NCBI GenBank assembly: GCA_964551975.1
Contig: CAZKFI010000026.1
Coordinates: forward strand, 1-30,176
Direction of reading: 5' to 3'
DNA: 30,176 nt
DNA from: REEB426 sp964551975
Lineage (GTDB): Bacteria > Actinomycetota > Actinomycetes > S36-B12
Shown here: positions 8,207 to 16,069 of the stretch, in pieces
How the letters are laid out: the number at the start of each line of letters is the position of its first letter
How positions within the stretch are numbered: the first letter of the stretch is position 1
Program-made: the position numbers and the translations under genes
Notes under the pieces: generated by a model
What the model saw: the letters and a program-made list of their open reading frames with translations, nothing else
What the model was told of the DNA's origin: nothing
Databases searched by the model: none

Positions 8207-9297
8207 GTGGCACCGGCGAACTCAACACCCAGTGGTCTGGATGCCGCCGACCTCCGCGAGCGCGTCCAGCAGATTGTGACGAGCAACAGCTGCTCCTTGC
8301 AAATGTAAGCCCCGACCTGGCTCCGCTCAGCGATGCACTCGCCGCCATGCTGGCCGGGGGCAAACGACTACGCCCAGCCTTCGCATACTGGGGCTGGCGC
8401 GGTGCCGTCGACGTTGCACCGCATGAAGATCCAGGACTGGACGACGCGGCAATGCGAGCGGCTACGTCCTTGGAATTCCTCCAGGCCTGCGCACTCATCC
8501 ACGATGACGTGATGGATGGGTCGGACACCCGCCGTGGTCTTCCGGCAGCCCATCGAAGGTTCGCTGCCCTGCATCGGGATCAAACATGGCTGGGCTCACC
8601 TGAGAACTTCGGAGTTGGTGCCGCGATTCTGTTAGGCGATCTCTGCTTGAGCTGGGCCGATCAACTGCTGCTCACCTGCGGGATGACTCCCACCAGCCTC
8701 GGGCAGGCAAAGTCCATCTACGACGAGATGCGCACCGAACTTATGGCTGGCCAATATCTCGATCTTCTCGAGCAGGCCCGCGGAGGTGGCTCAGTGGAGC
8801 GCGCTCTGCGTGTAGTGCGCTACAAGTCGGCGAAATACACCATCGAGCGTCCATTACATATGGGAGCGGCGCTGGGCGGTGGGTCACCCACCATCATGGC
8901 GGCCTACAGCGCCTACGGCCTGCCACTGGGTGAGGCATTCCAACTTCGCGATGACGTCCTCGGGGTATTCGGTGATCCAAAACAGACCGGCAAGCCCGCC
9001 GGTGACGATCTGCGCGAAGGCAAGCGCACCATGCTGGTGGCACTTGCTGCGGAACGAGCCACACCCGCGCAGGCTTCCATACTGCGCACCCACCTCGGTG
9101 ATCCTGCTCTCGGTGCAGAGGCCTTGGAGCAGTTACGTGCAGTCATCGAAGACACCGACGCCCTGTCCGATACCGAAGCGCTGATCGACACTCGCCTAAC
9201 TGAAGCCCTCGAAGCGTTGGAAAGCCCCGCTATTCAACCGGCAGCTCGTGAGGTCCTTCGTGACCTCGCCTATGCCGCAACCCGTAGGACGGTGTGA
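8207..9297 (+). CDS. crtE: Geranylgeranyl diphosphate synthase, with an apparent one-base deletion near the 5' end
   Basis: Trans-isoprenyl diphosphate synthase that makes GGPP for carotenoids. GGKRLRP (diphosphate-binding), the first Asp-rich motif HDDVMD and the second, DDVLGVFGD, are all present, as in actinobacterial GGPP synthases. The part from ATG 8347 would lack the first helices. These are found upstream in another frame: from GTG 8207 the sequence reads to DLRERVQQIV, then at about 8276-8281 the expected continuation DEQQLLLANVSPDLAP jumps frame. One missing G (GTG-ACGAG for GTG-GAC-GAG) explains it fully. Restored length is about 363 residues. This is either a sequencing or assembly error or a real inactivating mutation; there is no slippery site. 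crtI follows after 6 nt. Confidence 0.85.
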
Positions 9298-9303
9298 AGC
9301 CGC

Positions 9304-10860
9304 ATGGCGACGACAAACCAGATCACTCGCTGGCTACCCATTGGTGGTCCACGCACCGTGGCCGGTCCGACCGACAACGTGGTCATCGTGGGTGCAGGCC
9401 TGGCCGGCCTATCGGCTGCAATGCGCCTTGCCGGAGCCGGTCGTTCGGTCACTGTCCTGGAACGTGAGGCAGTTCCTGGGGGTCGCGCTGGGCGGATTCA
9501 GTTGCAGGGAGCTGCCGGCACCTACCAGGTAGACACCGGCCCCACAGTGCTGACAATGCCTGATCTCATCGCCGATTGTTTCGATGCTCTCGGCGAAGAG
9601 ATGTCGGACTGGCTCACCTTGGAGCCGGTAGCACCGCTCTACCGGGCGTTCTACCCAGACGGCTCGGTGCTCAACGTCCATGCGGATGTGGATGAGATGG
9701 CTGAGGAAATCGCTCAGGTCATCGGAGCCGAGGAGTCGGCTGGTTACCGACGCTACGTCGACTTCGTCTCCAAGCTCTACCAATACGAGATGAAGGACTT
9801 CATTGATCGCAATATCGACTCACCCTTTGACCTGCTGACTCCGGACCTCGCGCGACTCGTGGCGTTGGGTGGGTTTCGGCGCTTGGCACCGAAGGTACGC
9901 GAGTACCTGAAGGATCCGCGCACGGAGCGGATCTACTCGTTCCAGGCTATGTATGCGGGGCTTTCTCCCTATGACGCACTTGCAATCTATGCCGTCATCG
10001 CCTACATGGACTCCGTTGCCGGCGTGTTCTTCCCGAAGGGTGGGATGCATGCGCTCCCCGTTGCCATGGCGCAGGCAGCTGCCAAGCACGGCGTGAAATT
10101 CGAGTACAACACGACAGTCACCAAGGTCGAGCGGCAGGGTGACCGCGCAACGGCGGTTCACACAGCGGACGGAAGGCGAATCCCTGCTGATGTGGTGGTC
10201 CTAAACCCCGACCTGCCGGTTGCCTACAGAGATTTACTCCAGGTTGAGCCGTGGTCTGTGCGCCGCCTGAACTACTCGCCGTCCTGCTTCCTACTTCTGG
10301 CTGGCTCTTCAGCACAGTATTCAAAGATTGCGCATCACAATATTCATTTCGGTCGGTCGTGGAAGGGCGTATTCGACGACCTGATCCGCAAGCAGCGCCT
10401 GATGTCTGACCCGAGCCTGTTGGTGACGAACCCAACCCACTCTGATCCGGATCTGGCACCACCTGGCCAGCAGATCTACTACGTCTTGTTCCCCACCCCG
10501 AATCTGGACGCGCCAATCGACTGGCGTGAGCAGGGACCGGCCTACCGCGATGAGGTTCTGCGCGTACTTGAAGAGCGCGGCTACCGCGGCTTCGCTGAGG
10601 CCATCGAGGTCGAGCATGTCACGACTCCTTTGGACTGGGCGGAACGTGGCATGGAACGCGGTGCCCCATTTGCTTCAGCTCATTCGTTCATGCAGACAGG
10701 TCCGTTCCGGCCCGGCAATCTCTGGGGTGAGAACGTCGTATTCACCGGCTCTGGAACTCAGCCAGGAGTGGGTGTACCCATGGTGCTTGTCTCTGGGCGG
10801 CTTGCTGCGGAACGCGTAACGGGAATCGACCGGAGCTACCGGTCACGCGCGCGCCGCTAG
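9304..10860 (+). CDS. crtI: Phytoene desaturase
   Basis: A 518-residue CrtI-type flavoprotein that desaturates phytoene towards lycopene at the membrane. The dinucleotide-binding motif VIVGAGLAGLSAAMRL (about residues 28-43) is followed by LEREAVPGGRAG and the DTGPTVLTMP loop. The C-terminus has the bacterial-type carotenoid dehydrogenase signature around FTGSGTQPGVGVPMVLVSG. Length is usual for CrtI. It starts 6 nt after the crtE stop, without a clear ribosome site, so translation is probably coupled. crtB follows 48 nt downstream. It differs clearly from the CrtD-like protein at 5766, which belongs to another branch of the same family. Confidence 0.93.
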   Translation: MATTNQITRWLPIGGPRTVAGPTDNVVIVGAGLAGLSAAMRLAGAGRSVTVLEREAVPGGRAGRIQLQGAAGTYQVDTGPTVLTMPDLIADCFDALGEEMSDWLTLEPVAPLYRAFYPDGSVLNVHADVDEMAEEIAQVIGAEESAGYRRYVDFVSKLYQYEMKDFIDRNIDSPFDLLTPDLARLVALGGFRRLAPKVREYLKDPRTERIYSFQAMYAGLSPYDALAIYAVIAYMDSVAGVFFPKGGMHALPVAMAQAAAKHGVKFEYNTTVTKVERQGDRATAVHTADGRRIPADVVVLNPDLPVAYRDLLQVEPWSVRRLNYSPSCFLLLAGSSAQYSKIAHHNIHFGRSWKGVFDDLIRKQRLMSDPSLLVTNPTHSDPDLAPPGQQIYYVLFPTPNLDAPIDWREQGPAYRDEVLRVLEERGYRGFAEAIEVEHVTTPLDWAERGMERGAPFASAHSFMQTGPFRPGNLWGENVVFTGSGTQPGVGVPMVLVSGRLAAERVTGIDRSYRSRARR

Positions 10861-10908
10861 GGCCCACCGTCAGCACTGCAATACCTGAGACGATGGCAGG
10901 ATAGCCAA

Positions 10909-11817
10909 GTGAGCGCTCGGGAGTTGGACGCAGCCGGCATCCAGGATGCGCAATTGCGTGATTCCTACGAACGCTGTCGCCAGCTCAATGCAGCACATGG
11001 CAAGACCTACTACCTCGCAACACTGTTGCTTCCACCAGCCAAGCGACCCTACGTCCATGCTCTGTATGGCTTCGCCCGGTATGCAGATGAAATCGTCGAC
11101 GATCTGGATTCGACTCTGTCTGATGAGGAAAAGGCGACGTGGCTCGGTGAATGGGGAGACACATTTCTGACGGATCTCCAGCGGGGATATTCAGAGGATC
11201 CAATCTGCCAAGCCGTGGTCGACACAGTGCAACGGTGGCAGATTCCCAATGAACATTTCGTCGCGTTTCTGCATTCGATGCGGATGGATCTCACGGTCAC
11301 CGAATACCAGACATACGACGACCTCTATGAATACGTCTATGGCTCAGCTGCCGTGATCGGTCTGCAAATGGTGCCCATTCTCGAACCTCGATCCCCCGAG
11401 GCAATTGAGCGAGCCAAGGATCTGGGCGTTGCCTTCCAGCTTGCCAACTTCATTCGCGATGTCAACGAGGATCTTGACCGCGGCCGCGTCTACCTACCCT
11501 TGGACGAACTAGCCGAGTACGGGGTAACGCGAGCAGACTTGGAGCAGCGCGTTGCAACGCCGCCAATCAAGGAAGCCCTTCGAGCGCAGGTGCGGCGAGT
11601 CAAAGATTTGGAGGAACGCTCACGTCCTGGGATTGCCCTCTTGGATCCCACCTCGCAACCGTGCATAGAAGCTGCTCGAGAGTTGTACTGCGGCATAGTC
11701 GACGAGGTTGAGCGCATCGACTACGAGGTCTTCACCCACCGAGCCAAGGTCCCCATGCGGCGGCGACTCGCCGTTGCCGGGCCCGCCTGGGTGCGAGCCA
11801 TCCGCGCGCGGCGCTAG
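10909..11817 (+). CDS. crtB: Phytoene synthase
   Basis: A 302-residue squalene/phytoene synthase that condenses two GGPP head to head. Both Asp-rich motifs are present: ADEIVDD (D60-D64) and RDVNEDLDRGR (around residues 184-191), along with YGFARYADE and the FQLANFIRD helix typical of CrtB. The start GTG 10909 has a weak AGG 8 nt upstream. It is the last gene of the crtE-crtI-crtB operon. Its stop TAG overlaps the crtYd stop on the opposite strand, the two sharing the palindrome CTAG at 11814-11817. Confidence 0.94.
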   Translation: MSARELDAAGIQDAQLRDSYERCRQLNAAHGKTYYLATLLLPPAKRPYVHALYGFARYADEIVDDLDSTLSDEEKATWLGEWGDTFLTDLQRGYSEDPICQAVVDTVQRWQIPNEHFVAFLHSMRMDLTVTEYQTYDDLYEYVYGSAAVIGLQMVPILEPRSPEAIERAKDLGVAFQLANFIRDVNEDLDRGRVYLPLDELAEYGVTRADLEQRVATPPIKEALRAQVRRVKDLEERSRPGIALLDPTSQPCIEAARELYCGIVDEVERIDYEVFTHRAKVPMRRRLAVAGPAWVRAIRARR

Positions 11818-12260
11818 CCCTTTGAGCTCGCCCTACTCGAGCTCGCCCTACTCGGCCCCTTGGCGCGTAAGCCCAACCGCCATAGCGGCGGACCCGCCAA
11901 GGGCGTGGGCTGCACCCCGCGGCGGCCCCACCACACCCACCCAATGAGGGCAAGCAGAATCAAAGCGAAGCCGAACATCACATCCTCGACGGGAGCAAAG
12001 AAGAGCCGACCATCCCCGATGAACGGTGGGGCACCCTCCGAGGGCGAGGTTCCGCCAATGATTGCCGCGTCTGAGTAGCGCACAATGCCAAAACCAGTGA
12101 ACATGCCATTGGTGATGAACTGAAAGAAAAGCATGATCGCGTACGCCACCCAGAAGGCACGGCGCGTCACCAATCGGGTTCTAGCCACCCACAGATCCAG
12201 CACGACCACCACAAGCACGGCGATAACGCCGAGCTGGGTGTAGGTGAGTTGCAATGTCAC
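11814..12260 (-). CDS. crtYd: Lycopene cyclase subunit, C-terminal type (CrtYd-like)
   Basis: A 148-residue membrane protein with about three hydrophobic helices. RRAFWVAYAIMLFFQFITNG, GIVRY and the family motif APVEDVMFGFAL identify the second subunit of the heterodimeric actinobacterial lycopene cyclase, related to one domain of fungal/archaeal CrtYB-type cyclases. With CrtYc it cyclises lycopene ends; whether one or two rings form cannot be read from sequence. The GTG start at 12260 overlaps the crtYc stop (GTGA), so the subunits are translationally coupled. The C-terminal tail is Arg/Ser-rich and encoded by an exact 15-bp tandem duplication (11824-11853). Confidence 0.88.
   Translation of the reverse strand: MTLQLTYTQLGVIAVLVVVVLDLWVARTRLVTRRAFWVAYAIMLFFQFITNGMFTGFGIVRYSDAAIIGGTSPSEGAPPFIGDGRLFFAPVEDVMFGFALILLALIGWVWWGRRGVQPTPLAGPPLWRLGLRAKGPSRASSSRASSKG
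11824..11853. repeat. Exact tandem duplication, 2 x 15 bp, in the crtYd tail
   Basis: GAGCTCGCCCTACTC occurs twice in a row. In crtYd it lengthens the Arg-Ala-Ser-Ser tail by five codons without changing the frame. Confidence 0.95.
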
Positions 12261-12607
12261 GTGGATCCTCCCACCTGTGGTGGCTCATCCCCCACACTCC
12301 ATCCCCGAACAGAGCGCACCGCCTCCAACGTGAGGATCGCAGCGAGCGGAATCACGAGGAAGAACAACACCTCATCTATTGGAACCGCACCGGGCAATCG
12401 CCAACCGAGTATGCGCGCCTCGTTGAACCACCAGTGCTCAGAGGCAATGGCGTATACGTCCCATAGGAAGAAGACCGCCAATGGGGCGATCATGCTGAGC
12501 AGGAGACGGCGCCAGCGACGTAATACATGGGTGCGCAAGACCACTTCCAGCCACAGGCAGCCCACGAGAACGAACAGCAGGATTCCGACGTACGACAACC
12601 GCTCCAC
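12257..12607 (-). CDS. crtYc: Lycopene cyclase subunit, N-terminal type (CrtYc-like)
   Basis: A 116-residue membrane protein with three predicted helices: a first one from residue ~5 (SYVGILLFVLVGCLWLEVVL), a second around LLLSMIAPLAVFFLWDVYA, and a third after the conserved LPGAVPIDEVLFFLVIP motif. This is the CrtYc half of the actinobacterial heterodimeric lycopene cyclase. The frame is open to 13021, but that upstream part crosses the oppositely oriented kinase gene and is not cyclase-like. GTG 12607 is chosen because GGAGG (12616-12620 on the complement) lies 8 nt upstream. crtYc and crtYd form a two-gene minus-strand operon facing crtB and diverging from the NadR-like kinase gene. Confidence 0.88.
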   Translation of the reverse strand: MERLSYVGILLFVLVGCLWLEVVLRTHVLRRWRRLLLSMIAPLAVFFLWDVYAIASEHWWFNEARILGWRLPGAVPIDEVLFFLVIPLAAILTLEAVRSVRGWSVGDEPPQVGGST

Positions 12608-12630
12608 CTTTGTATCCTCCCCCACGCTCG

Positions 12631-12636
12631 TAGGAT
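12631..12636 (+). promoter_or_regulatory. TANNNT -10 element, leaderless promoter of the NadR-like kinase gene
   Basis: TAGGAT is followed by 7 nt (GACCGCA) and ATG 12644. The spacing favours 12644 over the in-frame ATG at 12635, which overlaps the element itself. Confidence 0.6.
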
Positions 12637-12643
12637 GACCGCA

Positions 12644-13159
12644 ATGGGTGGTACTTCTACCGTGGCTCTGATCGGTGCGGAGTGCACCGGCAAGTCCACG
12701 CTCGCCTGGGCGCTCGGTGAAACCCTTCGTGGCTTCGTCGTGAGTGAGGCGCTGCGGGAGTTTGTTGATTGGCACCGCAGACCACCGCGGCAGGACGAAC
12801 AGCTCGGGATCTTTCGACGCCAATTGGGGCGTGAGCGACGCGCCCGGCAGTTGGGGGTCTCCTGGGCGATCTACGACCCCGCGGCGGCCATGACGGCGGT
12901 CTACTCCCAGGCCTACTTCGGTGATTCCTCGCTGCTTGCCATGGCTCGGGCACACCTTGAACACGCGGACAGGGTGCTGTGGTGTCGCCCAGACCTGCCC
13001 TGGGTTCCCGACACTGGCCAACGCGATGGGCCACGCATGCGACAGGTGGTCGACGACCTGCTCGCCGAATTCATTACCGCCCTACCAGCCGCCCCATATG
13101 AGATCCGCGGAGTCACCCCCCAGGAGCGGCTGGACGCTGCTCTCCTGGCGTTGGGATGA
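12644..13159 (+). CDS. NadR-like AAA family ATPase/kinase
   Basis: A 171-residue P-loop protein with Walker A GAECTGKST at residues 11-19 and a WAIYDPAAAMTAVYS segment after it. The closest pattern I recognise is the nucleoside (nicotinamide riboside) kinase domain of NadR and the related AAA_28 family. The NMN adenylyltransferase and DNA-binding domains of full NadR are absent, so this is a stand-alone kinase domain. Nicotinamide riboside is the candidate substrate but is not shown by sequence. It stands 36 nt before the PASTA kinase gene, which has its own promoter element. Confidence 0.7.
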   Translation: MGGTSTVALIGAECTGKSTLAWALGETLRGFVVSEALREFVDWHRRPPRQDEQLGIFRRQLGRERRARQLGVSWAIYDPAAAMTAVYSQAYFGDSSLLAMARAHLEHADRVLWCRPDLPWVPDTGQRDGPRMRQVVDDLLAEFITALPAAPYEIRGVTPQERLDAALLALG

Positions 13160-13182
13160 CGCAGAATCTGCGGTCCGCGACC

Positions 13183-13188
13183 TAGACT
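13183..13188 (+). promoter_or_regulatory. TANNNT -10 element, leaderless promoter of the PASTA kinase gene
   Basis: TAGACT is followed by 7 nt (GCTGGAA) and ATG 13196. Hexamer, spacing and the first three spacer bases are the same as before cruF. Confidence 0.65.
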
Positions 13189-13195
13189 GCTGGAA

Positions 13196-15193
13196 ATGGG
13201 ACCGCCGGCTGCGCCCTCACTCGTGGGGCAGACGATCGATGGGCGGTACCAGGTGCGGCGCCGCTTGGCGCGCGGCGGGATGGCGACCGTCTATGAGGCC
13301 GTCGACTTACGCTTGGATCGGATCGTCGCCCTGAAGGTCATGCACCGTCACCTGGCGGAGGACCCTGATTTTGTGGCCCGCTTTCGTCGAGAGGCACGCT
13401 CTGCTGCGCGGCTGGCTCACCCTCACGTCGTTGCGGTCTTCGATCAAGGTGAGTCCGATGGCCTGATCTACCTGGCTATGGAGTACGTACCAGGACGAAC
13501 CCTGCGCGACGTTCTCGTCGAGTTCGGCCCACTCGCCCCAGAGCAGGCACTGGTGATCCTGGAACCGGTCCTCGAAGGACTCGGCGCTGCACATGCCGCA
13601 GGCTTCGTTCATCGAGATATCAAGCCGGAAAATGTCCTGATCGCCGATGACGGACGGGTCAAGGTTGCGGACTTCGGCCTAGCGCGAGCTCTGACTGCCG
13701 GTGACACCAGTGCAACGACCGGAATGATCATCGGCACGGTCGCCTATTTATCGCCAGAACAGGTGGAACGTGGTGACGCTGATGGGCGTTCCGATGTCTA
13801 TGCCGCAGGCATCCTGCTCTATGAGATGGTCACCGGCAAAGTGCCACATGATGGACCAAGTCCCATTGCTGTGGCTTACCAGCATGTGAACGCCGACGTG
13901 CAAGCACCATCATCTCTGGTCAACGACCTTGATCCTTCAGTCGATGAGCTGGTCCTGACGGCAACTCGCCGCAATCCCAAACAGCGGTATCAGGGAGCTC
14001 CACAGTTCCTTGCGGCAGTGCGAAGAGTGCGCAAAGTCTTACCACCCCCACAATCACTGGCCGCCAGTCGCACCACGGTCGTGGTCACTGAGGGCAAATC
14101 GTCCAACGACAGGTCGACCGAAAATAGCTCAGATGCGCGACGCAGATCCGATGCCCGCCGCACATCCGATCCCCAACGCAGATCCGATGCCCGCCGCACA
14201 TCCGATGCCCAACGCAAACCCGATACCCAACGCAGATCCGATGCCCGGCAAGACTCCAGCCGGCGACGCTCCACGGGACAGCTTGACTACCAGTCCACCT
14301 ACCTGCCTCCTCGACGACGTTGGCGCCTCTTCACTGCGGTCACAATCCTGCTGCTGTTGGCCGCGGGCCTGGGCGCGTGGTACCTGACGAGCGTTCGCAC
14401 GATTGCAACGCCGGAAGTTGTCGGCCAAAACCAGCAGCAGGCCGAACGAATCCTGGCCAGCGTTGGCCTCGAGGCAGTGATCTCTGGTGAAGAGTTCAGC
14501 GAGGAGGTACCCGCGGGCATCGTGCTTGCCTCTGATCCACTGGGTGGTGAAGATGTGCGAGAAGGTGGCTCAGTTGCCATCATCGTCTCGCTTGGTCCAG
14601 AACGCTATGAGGTGCCGGACGTACGCGGCCTTGATGCCTCCGCCGCAACGACCGCCATTGAGGATCAACGATTGAAGGTTGGAAGTTCGAGGCAAATCTA
14701 CGACGACCGAATCCCAGCGGGCATGGTTGCGGCGACCGATCCGCGCATCGGGACGAACAGCAAACCGGGAACCGTCGTCGAGTTGCTGATCTCCAAGGGT
14801 CCAGAACCTGTTGAGATCCCTAATCTCGAAGGGCGTAAGGCCAATGCAGCTCGGAACATATTGGAGCGGGACGGTCTTCAGATCCAGATAACTGAGCGAT
14901 TCACTACCGACGTGCCAGCAGGTCAGGTCATCGGAACCAAACCCAAAGCGGGAACCACAGTTCCAAGTGGAACAGCTGTGGAGCTGATCATCTCCAAGGG
15001 TCCGCCGCCCGTCACCGTGCCCAACCTCATCGACAAGCGTCGCTCACAGGCCGTCGCGGAACTTGAGGCACTCGGATTGAAGGTGGAGATCAAGAAGGAT
15101 GGCCCGACGCGGCTTGATCGGGTTATTGGTCAATCCCCTTCCGCCGGAACAGACATTCCCGCCGGCAGCACGGTGACGATCACCATCATCTAG
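13196..15193 (+). CDS. PASTA-domain serine/threonine protein kinase (PknB/PknL family)
   Basis: A 665-residue transmembrane kinase. The cytoplasmic kinase domain (~15-275) has a Gly-rich loop LARGGMATVYEA, catalytic Lys47 (ALKVM), HRDIKPEN with Asp141 and DFG at 159-161. A juxtamembrane linker carries seven six-residue Arg/Ser/Asp repeats (~312-353), then one transmembrane helix at ~377-397 and four extracellular PASTA domains of about 67 residues, each opening with a P-x-V/L-x-G-like stretch. Such kinases sense muropeptides or lipid II and control growth and division. From memory, position before class II DAHP synthase matches pknL of M. tuberculosis, but pknL's PASTA content differs between lineages. 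The gene ends 26 nt before the convergent lipoprotein gene. Confidence 0.95.
   Translation: MGPPAAPSLVGQTIDGRYQVRRRLARGGMATVYEAVDLRLDRIVALKVMHRHLAEDPDFVARFRREARSAARLAHPHVVAVFDQGESDGLIYLAMEYVPGRTLRDVLVEFGPLAPEQALVILEPVLEGLGAAHAAGFVHRDIKPENVLIADDGRVKVADFGLARALTAGDTSATTGMIIGTVAYLSPEQVERGDADGRSDVYAAGILLYEMVTGKVPHDGPSPIAVAYQHVNADVQAPSSLVNDLDPSVDELVLTATRRNPKQRYQGAPQFLAAVRRVRKVLPPPQSLAASRTTVVVTEGKSSNDRSTENSSDARRRSDARRTSDPQRRSDARRTSDAQRKPDTQRRSDARQDSSRRRSTGQLDYQSTYLPPRRRWRLFTAVTILLLLAAGLGAWYLTSVRTIATPEVVGQNQQQAERILASVGLEAVISGEEFSEEVPAGIVLASDPLGGEDVREGGSVAIIVSLGPERYEVPDVRGLDASAATTAIEDQRLKVGSSRQIYDDRIPAGMVAATDPRIGTNSKPGTVVELLISKGPEPVEIPNLEGRKANAARNILERDGLQIQITERFTTDVPAGQVIGTKPKAGTTVPSGTAVELIISKGPPPVTVPNLIDKRRSQAVAELEALGLKVEIKKDGPTRLDRVIGQSPSAGTDIPAGSTVTITII
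14129..14254 (+). repeat. Seven tandem 18-bp units in the PASTA kinase linker
   Basis: Seven consecutive 18-bp units of the type TCCGATGCCCRRCGCAVA encode SDARRR, SDARRT, SDPQRR, SDARRT, SDAQRK, PDTQRR and SDARQD. Two units are identical at the DNA level. The segment is strongly basic and lies just before the transmembrane helix. Confidence 0.95.
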
Positions 15194-15213
15194 TAGCAGC
15201 TAGATATCGAGTA

Positions 15214-15238
15214 GCAGGGCTAGGGCGCGCAGCCCTGC
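15214..15238. terminator. Possible bidirectional terminator between the PASTA kinase and lipoprotein genes
   Basis: GCAGGGCT (15214-15221) pairs with AGCCCTGC (15231-15238) around a 9-nt loop, right at the convergent 3' ends; it includes the lipoprotein stop codon. No U-tract is evident. Confidence 0.45.
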
Positions 15239-15954
15239 GCCTTCCAGGTCATATCGCTCAGCTTCCATTCCGGCCACTGCATCGGGAACGTCACAACTTC
15301 ACCGTCCACGGTCACCACCACTGGTTGCGTTGCTTGCAAGTTGAAACGCACGTCACCGTTGGGAAAGTACTGCCACTCACCGACGCCGCCACTGGTCGAT
15401 GTCATGGCCACTCCATCGATGGTGCCCTGCTGCTCCTGAGTCCAAGTGGCCTTGCCGAATGCAACGCGGTCACTTACCTCTTCGTCATCGATAGGCACCT
15501 CGCCAAGTGCCACCACCCCGTCCGTGGCCGTGATGACGATCCGAGCGGTCACAGGAAACCCACTCATGGTCGATTTGCCCTGGAGTTCCCAGGTGCCTTC
15601 CACGGCCTGGATAGCTGACCGCGCCGGCAAGGCAACGACATTCGGGTACCCGCAGCGCTCGCCAGCCCAATCGAAGGGCGTGCCGGGCAGAGTGCTTACT
15701 GTCCAACCGGTGGCCGCAGTTGCACTTGCCATTGCTGAGGAGCTGGCGGATGCCGTGGCCGCCGTTGGCGTGGTGGCCGGTTCGCTGGGTGCGGATGTGA
15801 CCAGGGAAGAGGCACCAGCATCCTGCACTCCATCGGACGTGGCACCAGAACAGGCGGCAGTGGACAGTGCCACTGCTGCGAGGATGACACCGACGATCGC
15901 CGGAACTTTGCCCCGATTCAACCTGCCCAGCGTTGCCATGCCCAGCGTTGCCAT
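15220..15954 (-). CDS. Putative lipoprotein of unknown function
   Basis: A 244-residue secreted protein. The N-terminus has a hydrophobic segment (VPAIVGVILAAVALS) ending in a lipobox-like STAAC with the Cys near residue 35. A low-complexity Ala/Ser/Thr/Pro linker follows (~45-80), as in cell-wall-spanning lipoproteins, and then a beta-rich domain of ~150 residues with two Cys (ERCGYPN and the C-terminal AQGCAP) that could pair. I do not recognise the domain. The start is uncertain: ATG 15954 and ATG 15939 are in frame and lie in an exact 15-bp duplication, giving MATLGMATLG. It converges with the PASTA kinase; a role at the cell surface is inferred only from the lipobox. Confidence 0.75.
   Translation of the reverse strand: MATLGMATLGRLNRGKVPAIVGVILAAVALSTAACSGATSDGVQDAGASSLVTSAPSEPATTPTAATASASSSAMASATAATGWTVSTLPGTPFDWAGERCGYPNVVALPARSAIQAVEGTWELQGKSTMSGFPVTARIVITATDGVVALGEVPIDDEEVSDRVAFGKATWTQEQQGTIDGVAMTSTSGGVGEWQYFPNGDVRFNLQATQPVVVTVDGEVVTFPMQWPEWKLSDMTWKAQGCAP
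15925..15954. repeat. Exact tandem duplication, 2 x 15 bp, at the lipoprotein start
   Basis: GCCCAGCGTTGCCAT is repeated once in direct tandem and duplicates the start codon plus four codons (MATLG) of the lipoprotein gene. Confidence 0.95.
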
Positions 15955-16069
15955 GCCTACCGTGCCCTTCTCCCGTCAACCCACGTGCAGCCTGGCGCAA
16001 TGACTCGCTGCTGGCGCTATTCCAGCCTAGGACTGCGGTGAGCCATGTGACAGGCAATCGTCATTCTGG

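Noticed and set aside
8270..8300. Programmed frameshifting in crtE
   Set aside because: There is no slippery heptamer, stem-loop or stop at the shift point; one missing base explains it more simply.
14129..14254. CRISPR-like array
   Set aside because: The 18-bp units have no spacers between them and encode an in-frame hexapeptide repeat within the kinase.
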